Source: CAYSCZ01 sp051155775 (GTDB lineage: Bacteria > Bacteroidota > Bacteroidia > Cytophagales > Cyclobacteriaceae). Taken from it: 64,000 nucleotides of DNA. Below the pieces are notes generated by a model. That model did no database searches, had not been told where the DNA came from, and was given only the letters and a program-made list of their open reading frames with translations. Below, piece after piece: positions 27,036 to 35,291 of this stretch (the first letter of the stretch is position 1; each line of letters starts with the position of its first letter). A program made the position numbers and the translations under genes. Where the stretch lies: positions 181,015 to 245,014 of the forward strand of contig DAXETV010000014.1 of NCBI GenBank assembly GCA_051155775.1, written 5' to 3'.

Positions 27036-27380
27036 TTATAAAAATCCTAATTCAAGTTTAGCCGTTTCCGACATCATCTCAGGAGAATATGGGGGATCAA
27101 AAGTTACTTCCACATGAACATCATTGATCCCATCTACTTGTTCTACTTTGGTTTTTATTTCATCTGGTATAGCTTCGGCTGAAGGACATGCCGGAGAAGT
27201 GAGTGTCATTAAAATATGAATATTATTAATCGGTAAAATATTGATTTCATAAATCAATCCCAACTCATAAACATCTACAGGTATCTCAGGGTCATATACC
27301 GTTTTTATTGCTCTGAGAATTTCTTCTTTTAAGATTAAATCCGTACTAGTATCTTCAGGCATCTGTTTTAGATTTTTCAT
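27036..27380 (-). CDS. SUF-associated DUF59 (MIP18-family) Fe-S assembly protein
   Basis: 114 residues. DUF59 domain: TVYDPEIPVDVYELGLIYEI and MTLTSPACPSAEAIPDE, with the conserved Cys thought to help Fe-S maturation (SufT/PaaD relatives). The first ATG at 27380 overlaps the sufE end by 26 bases; an alternative ATG at 27362 still overlaps by 8. Fifth position downstream in the suf operon and probably helps deliver clusters to target proteins. Confidence 0.88.
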   Translation of the reverse strand: MKNLKQMPEDTSTDLILKEEILRAIKTVYDPEIPVDVYELGLIYEINILPINNIHILMTLTSPACPSAEAIPDEIKTKVEQVDGINDVHVEVTFDPPYSPEMMSETAKLELGFL

Positions 27381-27798
27381 TTAGCGCTAATGAATAAATT
27401 TTCATCTGTTTGATCATTGAAGCAAAACCATTTGATCTTTGTGTTCCTATAAACCTATTCATACCAATTTTCATAGGAAAATATATATCAGCATCCAGGA
27501 TATCTTCTGGTTTTTGATCAGATAATGTCCTCACTAAAAGACTTACTAAACCTTTGGTGACACTTGTATTACTATCAGCTTCATACTTAACTTTTCCATC
27601 ATTAAGATCCGCTGTTAACCAAACTTTTGATTGACAACCTTTAACGATGTTATCTTCAACTTTTTTCTGACCTTCCATCTCAGGTAACTTATCTCCCAGT
27701 TCGATGATGTAGTTAACCGCCATCTCAAGGTCTCCGTCAAAAAGTGTAAACTCTTCAATAATTTCGTCTTGTATCTTATTTATTTCTTGAATGGCCAT
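27355..27798 (-). CDS. sufE: Cysteine desulfuration protein SufE
   Basis: 147 residues from the ATG at 27798, whose first base lies in the TGA stop of sufS (TGATG), i.e. translational coupling. SufE accepts persulfide sulfur from SufS and passes it to the SufBCD scaffold. The sulfur-accepting Cys is in NIVKGCQSKVWL. Length and the FPMKIGMNRFIGTQRSNGF segment fit the family. Confidence 0.93.
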   Translation of the reverse strand: MAIQEINKIQDEIIEEFTLFDGDLEMAVNYIIELGDKLPEMEGQKKVEDNIVKGCQSKVWLTADLNDGKVKYEADSNTSVTKGLVSLLVRTLSDQKPEDILDADIYFPMKIGMNRFIGTQRSNGFASMIKQMKIYSLALNEKSKTDA

Positions 27799-29042
27799 CA
27801 ATTAAACTTTTTTATTATTTGGTCTAAACCATCTATAAAAGAATCGATTTCATTTTTTGTATTATATATAGCAAATGATGCCCTTGCAGTTCCTTCAATG
27901 TTATAACGTTCCATCAAAGGTTGTGTGCAGTGGTGACCTGTTCTTACAGCAATACCTTTAGCGTCCAACATTACTCCTATATCAAAATGATGTACATTTT
28001 TTACAGTAAAGGAAATGACACTTGCTTTATTGGATGCCTCTCCCAAAATCTTTAAACCTTTGATTGATTTAATCTTATCTGTTGCATAATTCAACAAATC
28101 CTCCTCATGCTTCCTTATTTTATCTTTTCCAATTTCACTAACAAACGCTAAAGCTTTTTGAAAGGCAATGACTTCTCCAATATTAGGTGTTCCCGCTTCA
28201 AACTTGTATGGAATGTCGTTAAAAGTCGTTTTATCAAAATGTACATCTTTGATCATCTCTCCTCCGCCCTGGTAGGGAGGCATCGCCTCTAACAAATCTC
28301 TTTTACCGTAGAGTACACCAACTCCGGTAGGTCCGTAAACTTTATGAGCAGAAAACACATAGAAATCCGCATTTAAATCCATAACATTTATATCCGTGTG
28401 AGGTGCAGCCTGTGCCCCATCTATCAGGACTTTAGCTCCAACGTTATGCGCTAAACGAACTACTTCACTTACTGGGTTAATGGTACCCAAAGTATTTGAA
28501 ATATGCACCATCGATACAAGCTTGGTTCTTTCAGTCAATAAAGATTTAAATCCATCGAGATCTAATTCCCCGTTTTCCAGGACAGGAACTATTTTAAGTT
28601 TTAGATTTTTCTCATCTCTAATCAATTGCCATGGAACAATGTTGGAATGATGTTCCATACCTGAAATAATTATTTCATCCCCTTCATTAAGGAATTTTCT
28701 GCCAAATGAGTTAGCTACTAAATTTATACCTTCGGTGGTCCCCTTAGTAAATACTATCTCCTCTGGCTCGTTAGCATTTATAAAATCCCTTGCAGCTTTC
28801 CTGGTTTCCTCAAAAGCATTGGTTGCTCTTTCGGCGAGTGTATGAATGCCTCTATGAATATTAGCGTTGTCTTTCTGGTAGTAGTCAACCAATGCATCAA
28901 TGACAACTTTTGGCTTCTGCGATGTGGCAGCATTGTCAAAATAGATCAGTGGTTTTTTGTTTACCTCTTGATGAAGTATTGGAAATTGTTTACGTATTGA
29001 TTGAATATCTATTGAAGAGTCTACAGAAAATACTTCCGACAT
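27798..29042 (-). CDS. sufS: Cysteine desulfurase SufS
   Basis: 414 residues, PLP-dependent class V aminotransferase fold; releases sulfur from cysteine for Fe-S cluster assembly. N-terminal IYFDNAATSQKP, PLP-binding Lys in FYVFSAHKVYGPTGVG, and persulfide-forming Cys372 in VRTGHHCTQPLM, which marks it as group II (SufS) rather than IscS. Two bases separate it from sufD; the stop overlaps sufE. Confidence 0.95.
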   Translation of the reverse strand: MSEVFSVDSSIDIQSIRKQFPILHQEVNKKPLIYFDNAATSQKPKVVIDALVDYYQKDNANIHRGIHTLAERATNAFEETRKAARDFINANEPEEIVFTKGTTEGINLVANSFGRKFLNEGDEIIISGMEHHSNIVPWQLIRDEKNLKLKIVPVLENGELDLDGFKSLLTERTKLVSMVHISNTLGTINPVSEVVRLAHNVGAKVLIDGAQAAPHTDINVMDLNADFYVFSAHKVYGPTGVGVLYGKRDLLEAMPPYQGGGEMIKDVHFDKTTFNDIPYKFEAGTPNIGEVIAFQKALAFVSEIGKDKIRKHEEDLLNYATDKIKSIKGLKILGEASNKASVISFTVKNVHHFDIGVMLDAKGIAVRTGHHCTQPLMERYNIEGTARASFAIYNTKNEIDSFIDGLDQIIKKFN

Positions 29043-29044
29043 AC

Positions 29045-30316
29045 TTATGATATCTGATTTAAAGAATTTGAAATTTTATTTTCAAGAAATGTTTTTAATG
29101 CATCTATTTTAACCTTTCCCATTAATTCATTAGCAAAGGCTTCCAAAAGGAAAGCTTTTGCCTGGGATTTGCTTAGTCCTCTCGTTTGCAAATAAAAGAT
29201 AGCATCTTCATCCAGTTGACCTGTCGTGCAGCCATGAGAACATTTTACGTCATCCGCCCATATCTCTAATTGTGGTTTAGTATGCACAACAGCATTATCA
29301 GACAATAGAATGTTGTTATTGGATTGGAATGCATTTGTCTTCTGTGCTTGAGGTCTTACATATATCTTTCCGTTGAAAACACCATTTGCTTTATCTCCAA
29401 TTATTCCTTTATAAAGTTCATTACTATATGAGTTTGCAATTTTATGGTCAACTGTGGTGTGGTTATCAACATGCGACTGACCTTTCAATAAATATAAGCC
29501 AAACATATTAGCCTCTACTCCTTCTCCATCAACATCAATGTTTAGATTATTTCTTATCATACCTCCATTAAAAGTATAGGTATGATGATCAAGGGTGCTT
29601 GATTTTGATTGCTTAATACGTGTATTAAACACACCATTAGTAGTTGGCGACTCTAATTGAATTTTATGATACTTTAATTTTGCATTTTCATTGATATTAA
29701 TCTCAGAATAAAAATTGTTAAAAGCATCATTATTACCAAGGTCTGAAAATATATCGATGATTGACAGTTCAGCATTCTCTTCAAGTTCTATTAAAGTCCT
29801 CAAGTAGTTAATTGGACTAGAATTTCCTTTATTAGTGAGATTGTATATAATTATTGGTTTATCAACAATTTTATTTCTGTTTACACTTATCCTGTAGGTA
29901 TTGATTGATAAGGCTTGATTTAATACGGCAAAAGGATCTTTCTCTTCCTTTTCCTGTTCATTGGGACAGCCTTTCAGAATATCAAAACTCACTGCTGTCT
30001 TTAGCTCCTCAAAATCTGAAATATCTGTTCTTATACGACCATTTTCAAAAAACAGCTTTATCCCTTCAAGATGTTGAATAAGATATGGACTAAAATCAGC
30101 AACATCAATACTTGGGTCATGTAGATGATAAGTTTTATCTAAAACGGGTTTAAAATTAGTGTATTTATATTCCTCATATTTCCTTGTAGGAATACCAACT
30201 GACTTGAATTGTTTAATTGAATTCAATCTTAACCCTATCTCCTTTTCGCCTAAATTATTATCCGCTTTGATTTTATCAAAGTGTTGATCAATTTGATCTA
30301 AAAAATGATCATTCAT
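29045..30316 (-). CDS. sufD: Fe-S cluster assembly protein SufD
   Basis: 423 residues, SufBD fold of right-handed beta-helix. C-terminal core KCSHGCTTGQLDEDAIFYLQTRGLS and the preceding PQLEIWADDVKC are diagnostic; the N-terminal helical part (VGIPTRKYEEYKYTNF) fits SufD rather than SufB. Acts with SufB and SufC as the cytoplasmic scaffold complex. Fifteen bases after sufC. Confidence 0.94.
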   Translation of the reverse strand: MNDHFLDQIDQHFDKIKADNNLGEKEIGLRLNSIKQFKSVGIPTRKYEEYKYTNFKPVLDKTYHLHDPSIDVADFSPYLIQHLEGIKLFFENGRIRTDISDFEELKTAVSFDILKGCPNEQEKEEKDPFAVLNQALSINTYRISVNRNKIVDKPIIIYNLTNKGNSSPINYLRTLIELEENAELSIIDIFSDLGNNDAFNNFYSEININENAKLKYHKIQLESPTTNGVFNTRIKQSKSSTLDHHTYTFNGGMIRNNLNIDVDGEGVEANMFGLYLLKGQSHVDNHTTVDHKIANSYSNELYKGIIGDKANGVFNGKIYVRPQAQKTNAFQSNNNILLSDNAVVHTKPQLEIWADDVKCSHGCTTGQLDEDAIFYLQTRGLSKSQAKAFLLEAFANELMGKVKIDALKTFLENKISNSLNQIS

Positions 30317-30331
30317 AATCTTATTAACTTT

Positions 30332-31090
30332 TTATACAGCGGGTATCGTTTCATTTTTTATCCAATCATAGCCCTTTTCTTCTAGCTCAAGTGCCAGTGA
30401 TTTATCCCCGGACTTAACTATTCTACCGCCATAAAGAACATGAACATAATCCGGAACTATATATTCCAGCAATCTTTGATAGTGAGTAACAACTATAGTT
30501 GCATTCTCTGAGGTTTTAAGCTTATTGACGCCATTTGCCACTATTTTTAAAGCATCTATATCAAGCCCTGAATCAGTTTCATCAAGGATGGATAATTTAG
30601 GTTCAAGCATTGCCATTTGGAATATTTCATTTCTCTTTTTTTCCCCTCCTGAAAAACCTTCATTTAAGGCTCTGCTTAACAATGATTGATCAATATCCAC
30701 CAGTTTCATTTTCTCTTTCATTAATTTAAGAAAGGAGACGGCGTCGAGTGGTTGTTGCTGCCTATGTTCCCGTATTTGATTGATTGCGGTTTTCAGAAAA
30801 TTTGTTGTACTAACTCCTGGAATCTCGACCGGATACTGAAAAGCTAAGAAAATACCTTCTCTGGCTCTTTCTTCTGCAGCCATATCTAATAAATCCTTCC
30901 CACAGTAATTAACAGCCCCTTGAGTAACTTCATAGCTTTCTTTTCCAGCAAGTACTGAAGCTAAGGTACTCTTACCAGATCCATTAGGCCCCATTATTGC
31001 ATGGACTTCCCCCGGGTTAACATTTAAGTTAACGCCTTTTAAAATTTCCTTATCCTCTATACTGGCGTAAAGATTATTTATTGTCAACAT
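30332..31090 (-). CDS. sufC: Fe-S cluster assembly ATPase SufC
   Basis: 252 residues, ABC-type ATPase that drives conformational change of the SufBD scaffold. Walker A GPNGSGKSTL, signature GFSGGEKKRNE, Walker B SILDETDSGLDID, H-loop VVTHYQRLL. The Asp in DETDSG instead of the usual DEPTSA is typical of SufC. Twenty bases after sufB. Confidence 0.96.
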   Translation of the reverse strand: MLTINNLYASIEDKEILKGVNLNVNPGEVHAIMGPNGSGKSTLASVLAGKESYEVTQGAVNYCGKDLLDMAAEERAREGIFLAFQYPVEIPGVSTTNFLKTAINQIREHRQQQPLDAVSFLKLMKEKMKLVDIDQSLLSRALNEGFSGGEKKRNEIFQMAMLEPKLSILDETDSGLDIDALKIVANGVNKLKTSENATIVVTHYQRLLEYIVPDYVHVLYGGRIVKSGDKSLALELEEKGYDWIKNETIPAV

Positions 31091-31110
31091 AAATTAAATG
31101 ATTTAAATAG

Positions 31111-32556
31111 TTATCCTACACTACCTTCAAGGGTAAGCGCTAATAATTTTTGCGCTTCAACTGCAAACTCCATTGGCAACTGATTAAGCACTTCTTTTGC
31201 ATAACCATTAACAATTAAGGCAACAGCACTTTCTTCATCAAGTCCACGTTGGGTACAGTAGAAAATTTGATCCTCTCCAATCTTTGATGTTGTGGCTTCA
31301 TGTTCTACCTGACCGGATGTGTTTTCAACATCTATGTAAGGAAAAGTATGTGCGCCACATTTATCACCCATCAACAGTGAATCACACTGTGAGAAATTCC
31401 TGGCATTCTCGGCCCGTTTCATCACCTTCACCTGGCCGCGGTAGCTGTTTTGTGATTTTCCTGCTGAGATACCTTTAGAAACAATCCTGGATTTAGTATT
31501 TTTCCCGATGTGAATCATTTTAGTTCCAGTATCTGCCTGTTGATAGTTATTTGTCACCGCAACGGAGTAAAATTCCCCGGATGAATTATCACCTTTTAAA
31601 ATACAGGATGGATATTTCCACGTAACCGCTGATCCAGTCTCCACCTGAGTCCATGATATCTTTGAACTGTTACCGGCGCAGATTCCTCTTTTAGTAACAA
31701 AATTATAAATACCGCCTTTACCCTCCTTGTCTCCCGGGTACCAATTCTGGACAGTTGAATACTTTACCTCTGCATTTTCAGCGGCGTATATTTCAACAAC
31801 GGCTGCGTGAAGTTGGTTTTCATCCCTCATAGGAGCAGTACAGCCTTCTAGATAACTCACGTAAGCGTTATCCTCTGCCACAATCAATGTTCTCTCGAAT
31901 TGACCGGTGTTAGCTGCATTAATCCTAAAATAAGTAGACAACTCCATTGGGCATCTTACCCCTTTAGGTATATAGCAAAAAGATCCATCAGAAAAAACAG
32001 CGCTGTTTAGGGCAGCGAAATAATTATCATTGGCTGGTACGACAGAACCCATATATTTCTTTACTAACTCAGGGTGATTATGTACTGCCTCACTAAATGA
32101 ACAAAATATTATACCTAATTCAGAAAGTGTTTCTTTAAATGTTGTGGCAACGGAAACTGAGTCTATCACGGCATCGACTGCGACCCCTGTTAGTCTTTTT
32201 TGCTCTTGTAAAGAAATACCAAGTTTTTCAAAAGTTTCTAACAACTCAGGATCTACTTCATCAAGACTACTGGGTGAAGCTTTTTGCTTGGGTGCTGAAT
32301 AATATTTTATGGATTGATAATCAATTATAGGATATTTTACATTTGCCCACTCAGGCTCCTTCATTTTTATCCACTGTCTGAATGCTTTCAATCGCCATTC
32401 TAGCATCCATGTTGGCTCGTTTTTCTTTTCAGATATAAAATGTATGGTATCTTCAGTAAGTCCCAAAGGAGCTTCATCAACTTCAAGATCAACAGACCAT
32501 CCATGTTCATATTCTTTTGAAGTAAATTCCTCTAGAATTTGATTGTCTTTACTCAT
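31111..32556 (-). CDS. sufB: Fe-S cluster assembly protein SufB
   Basis: 481 residues, the main scaffold subunit. Typical SufB stretches: YIPKGVRCPMELSTYFRIN, LEGCTAPMRDENQLHAAVVE, NWYPGDKEGKGGIYNFVTKR, and the C-terminal EHEATTSKIGEDQIFYCTQRG. First gene of the operon sufB-C-D-S-E-DUF59-bacilliredoxin. Its leader carries a TAnnTTTG promoter element inside a perfect inverted repeat (32622-32639). Confidence 0.96.
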   Translation of the reverse strand: MSKDNQILEEFTSKEYEHGWSVDLEVDEAPLGLTEDTIHFISEKKNEPTWMLEWRLKAFRQWIKMKEPEWANVKYPIIDYQSIKYYSAPKQKASPSSLDEVDPELLETFEKLGISLQEQKRLTGVAVDAVIDSVSVATTFKETLSELGIIFCSFSEAVHNHPELVKKYMGSVVPANDNYFAALNSAVFSDGSFCYIPKGVRCPMELSTYFRINAANTGQFERTLIVAEDNAYVSYLEGCTAPMRDENQLHAAVVEIYAAENAEVKYSTVQNWYPGDKEGKGGIYNFVTKRGICAGNSSKISWTQVETGSAVTWKYPSCILKGDNSSGEFYSVAVTNNYQQADTGTKMIHIGKNTKSRIVSKGISAGKSQNSYRGQVKVMKRAENARNFSQCDSLLMGDKCGAHTFPYIDVENTSGQVEHEATTSKIGEDQIFYCTQRGLDEESAVALIVNGYAKEVLNQLPMEFAVEAQKLLALTLEGSVG

Positions 32557-32621
32557 AAAGTATGCTTTAGAATTATTTAAGTTTTTAATTCAGGTATTTT
32601 AACTCCCTTAATCTCTTTAAT

Positions 32622-32639
32622 GTTTAACCAAAGTTAAAC
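32622..32639 (-). promoter_or_regulatory. sufB promoter -7 element inside an 18-bp inverted repeat (putative operator)
   Basis: Plus-strand GTTTAAC-CAAA-GTTAAAC: a perfect 7-bp inverted repeat with a 4-nt spacer. On the minus strand it contains TAACTTTG (32636-32629), an exact match to the Bacteroidota -7 consensus TAnnTTTG, with a TTTAG about 18 bases upstream that could be a weak -33 element. It lies ~65-80 bases before the sufB start. A protein bound here would block transcription; the binding protein is unknown, with the adjacent Lrp-type regulator one candidate. Confidence 0.6.
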
Positions 32640-32710
32640 TTATTTGTAATAATTCTAAATTAGATGTGTATTTTTTTATTTAATTGATGGCAATAGCAGC
32701 CTGAGGAATA

Positions 32711-33172
32711 CTAAAATTTTAAATGCCGGTTAAGACTTTCTTCCAGGGATATAAAAGTCTCTGTACGTTCAATACCTTCTACGTATTGTATTTTATCATG
32801 CAAAACATCTCTCAGATGACGGGTGTCTTTGCAGTGGATTTTTAAGAAAATATTATAATCACCGGTTGTGTAATGAACCTTCACAACCTCCGGAATTGAT
32901 CTTAATTTTTTTACAACATCGTCATACATTGAGCTTTTTTCCAGGTAAATGCCTAAAAAGCAAGTAACATCATAACCCAGTTTTGTATAATCCATTTTTA
33001 ATGTTGTACCCATTACAACCCCCATCTCCTCAAGTTTTTTCATTCTAACGTGGACAGTACCTCCCGACACATAGACTTTTTTGGCTACTTCTGTATAAGG
33101 AATCTTAGCATCCTCCATTAGGATGTTAAGGATTTTTAAATCCACATTATCAATTTCATAATTTTTACTCAT
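32711..33172 (-). CDS. Lrp/AsnC-family transcriptional regulator
   Basis: 153 residues. N-terminal helix-turn-helix (~8-55, YTEVAKKVYVSGGTVHVRMKKLEE) and C-terminal RAM/AsnC ligand-binding domain (~65-145, TTGDYNIFLKIHCKDTRHL). Family members bind amino acids and form octamers. It is transcribed in the same direction as sufB with a 154-base gap holding the sufB promoter, and diverges from the tRNA-like unit on its other side. Confidence 0.9.
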   Translation of the reverse strand: MSKNYEIDNVDLKILNILMEDAKIPYTEVAKKVYVSGGTVHVRMKKLEEMGVVMGTTLKMDYTKLGYDVTCFLGIYLEKSSMYDDVVKKLRSIPEVVKVHYTTGDYNIFLKIHCKDTRHLRDVLHDKIQYVEGIERTETFISLEESLNRHLKF

Positions 33173-33281
33173 TACAAGAGGGGGTTATTTTGAAATATTT
33201 AACTTAATGTTCGTAAAATTATACAGTCTCTATTTTTTCAACAAATTTATTGATAAAATTTTAATAAAAATAAAAGAATAT

Positions 33282-33289
33282 TACTTTTG
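33282..33289 (+). promoter_or_regulatory. Putative -7 promoter element of the tRNA-like unit
   Basis: TACTTTTG matches the Bacteroidota TAnnTTTG element exactly. It lies 24 bases before the predicted 5' end of the tRNA-like RNA. No clear -33 TTG at the best spacing, so strength is uncertain. Confidence 0.5.
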
Positions 33290-33313
33290 AATCATAATTA
33301 GTTCTTTCCATAC

Positions 33314-33453
33314 TGTAGGATGATGAAACTGGCAGACATACCCTCCTGTCTCGGGGGCGAGGATCATGGGATAAACATTATTTCTGATTTGGATCCTTCT
33401 GGATCAGAAATGATGCTAACTACCTCGTGGAGGTTCGAATCCTTCTCCTACAG
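33314..33453 (+). tRNA. Class II tRNA-like RNA, nominal anticodon GUC, with 60-nt insertion in the variable arm
   Basis: A complete cloverleaf can be drawn by eye. Acceptor TGTAGGA (33314-33320) pairs with TCCTACA (33446-33452), discriminator G33453, then CGA instead of CCA. U8-G9; three-bp D stem ATG/CAT around AAACTGGCAGA with A14, GG and A21, a leucine-tRNA-like D arm; anticodon stem CCCTC/GGGGG (one U-G pair) around CTGTCTC, giving GUC at 33348-33350 with an unusual U37; variable stem CGAGG/CCTCG; T arm GGAGG-TTCGAAT-CCTTC. The variable-arm loop is 60 nt (33363-33422) and itself holds a 13-bp hairpin, 33376-33388 with 33403-33415. Has its own promoter element and terminator. The class II body does not match the aspartate anticodon, so it may be a non-decoding or unusual tRNA. 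Confidence 0.6.
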
Positions 33454-33486
33454 CGATCATTTTTGGGTTAATGTTGTTTATTGATA

Positions 33487-33516
33487 ATGGCCTCTATATT
33501 GTAGAGGTCATTTTTA
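33487..33516 (+). terminator. Intrinsic terminator of the tRNA-like unit
   Basis: Ten-bp stem ATGGCCTCTA / TAGAGGTCAT (one G-U pair), 5-nt loop, then five T. Lies 33 bases beyond the tRNA-like 3' end and before the acyl-CoA ligase gene, bounding a transcript of roughly 220 nt. Confidence 0.8.
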
Positions 33517-33598
33517 ATTTTAAACAATTTCAAAAAAAAGGCTCACCAATTGTATATTCGTTACAATTTTTTAAAATTTAAATAGTAACGTCTAATAC

Positions 33599-35284
33599 AT
33601 GAACAATTATCTTTGGTTTTCCAGTTATCCTGAACATACTCCGCATGAGATCGATCCTGATATATATAAATCACTACCGGATTTATTTAATCAATCATTC
33701 ATCAAATTTTCAGATAAAATTGCTTTCGAAAATTTTGGTAAAAAAATAACTTATTCAAATTTATCTGCCCGTTCTGCAAGTTTTGCGGCCTATCTTCAAG
33801 ATAAAGGGTTGAAAAAAGGTGACAAGATTGCGATACAATTGCCAAATCTGCTTCAATATGCCGTTGCTCTATTCGGATCATTAAGGGCAGGATTGGTGGT
33901 AGTTAACACCAATCCCTTATATACCTCCAGGGAGATGGAGCATCAGTTTAGAGATTCTGGTGCCAAAGCAATTATCATATTAGCAAATTTTGCATCCACG
34001 TTGGAGAAAATAATTGATGCAACTAAAATCGAATTGGTAATTATTACAGAAATTGGTGATATGCTTGGTCCTATCAAGGGTGCAATCACTAATTATGTAG
34101 TCAAGCATATTAAAAAAATGGTACCGCGTTATAATCTTCCTCAAGCAACCCCCTTTAAAGATACGTTAAAAGCATCACCAAGAAACTTTAAAGAGGAAGA
34201 AATAAACGGTGACGACTTAGCATTTCTTCAATACACCGGTGGCACTACAGGAGTATCAAAAGGAGCCATGTTAACGCATAGAAATATGGTTGCAAACTTA
34301 GAACAAGTATGTTGCTGGATGCAATCAAGTGACATGAAAGAAGGTGAGGAAATAATGATTACTGCATTACCACTATATCATGTCTTTGCACTTACCTGTA
34401 ATGCATTGGTTATTTCGAAGCTTGGAGGGAATAATCTTCTCATAACAAATCCAAGGGATATGAAAGGGTTTATAAAAGAACTTTCCAAACATAAATTTAC
34501 GGTTATGACCGGCGTAAACACTTTGTTTAATGGTTTATTGAACCAAGAGAAATTTAAAACACTGGATTTTTCACATTTAAAATTTTCCTTTGGTGGGGGC
34601 ATGGCTGTTCAAAGGCCAGTAGCAGAAAAATGGCTGGAAGTCACTAATTCACCATTAGCTGAAGGCTATGGTCTTACAGAAACTGCACCTGTGTTAACCG
34701 CAAATCCCCTTGGTAAGGGACAGGTTAGAATCGGAACGATCGGTTTGCCCTTGCCGAGTACAATAATAAAGATATTAAATGATGATGGGGAAGAAGTACC
34801 AATAGGAGCGCCTGGAGAAATATGTGCAAAGGGTCCTCAGATTATGAGAGGCTATTGGAAAAATGATGAAGAGACTGAAAAAGTATTTATGAATGGTTGG
34901 TTTAAAACTGGTGATGTAGGTATAATGAATGAAGAGGGCTTCATAAAGATTGTTGACAGAAAAAAAGAGATGATCCTGGTATCAGGTTTTAATGTTTACC
35001 CTAACGAAGTAGAAGAAACCATCGCATCGATGGATAAAGTTTTGGAAGTTGGAGCAATAGGTGTACCTGACAGAAAATCTACGGAAGCTGTTAAAGTTTT
35101 CGTTGTTAAAAGGGATCAATCATTAACCAAGAAGCAAATAACTGAGTTTTGTAAAGATAAATTAACGGCATATAAATGCCCTAAATATATCGAATTTGTA
35201 GATGAATTACCTAAATCAAATGTGGGTAAAATACTAAGAAGAGTCCTCAAAGAAGAGGACTTAAAGAAAAACACTTATTTGTAA
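33599..35284 (+). CDS. fadD: Long-chain fatty acid-CoA ligase (AMP-binding family)
   Basis: 561 residues, length of FadD. ATP/AMP motif LQYTGGTTGVSKGAMLTHRN near residue 212, the family motif GYGLTETAP, then GWFKTGDVG and the hinge region DRKKEMILVSGFNVYPNEVEE, and the catalytic Lys region PKSNVGKILRR. Activates fatty acids to acyl-CoA with ATP at the inner membrane face. Single gene, after the terminator of the tRNA-like unit and converging on the lipoprotein gene. Confidence 0.92.
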   Translation: MNNYLWFSSYPEHTPHEIDPDIYKSLPDLFNQSFIKFSDKIAFENFGKKITYSNLSARSASFAAYLQDKGLKKGDKIAIQLPNLLQYAVALFGSLRAGLVVVNTNPLYTSREMEHQFRDSGAKAIIILANFASTLEKIIDATKIELVIITEIGDMLGPIKGAITNYVVKHIKKMVPRYNLPQATPFKDTLKASPRNFKEEEINGDDLAFLQYTGGTTGVSKGAMLTHRNMVANLEQVCCWMQSSDMKEGEEIMITALPLYHVFALTCNALVISKLGGNNLLITNPRDMKGFIKELSKHKFTVMTGVNTLFNGLLNQEKFKTLDFSHLKFSFGGGMAVQRPVAEKWLEVTNSPLAEGYGLTETAPVLTANPLGKGQVRIGTIGLPLPSTIIKILNDDGEEVPIGAPGEICAKGPQIMRGYWKNDEETEKVFMNGWFKTGDVGIMNEEGFIKIVDRKKEMILVSGFNVYPNEVEETIASMDKVLEVGAIGVPDRKSTEAVKVFVVKRDQSLTKKQITEFCKDKLTAYKCPKYIEFVDELPKSNVGKILRRVLKEEDLKKNTYL

Positions 35285-35291
35285 AACCCTA

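Noticed and set aside
33314..33453. Group I intron, selenocysteine tRNA, or tmRNA interpretation of the tRNA-like RNA
   Set aside because: The insertion is only 60 nt, too short for a group I intron; the anticodon is not UCA and the acceptor is 7 bp, so not SelC; no peptide tag or tmRNA pseudoknots are present.
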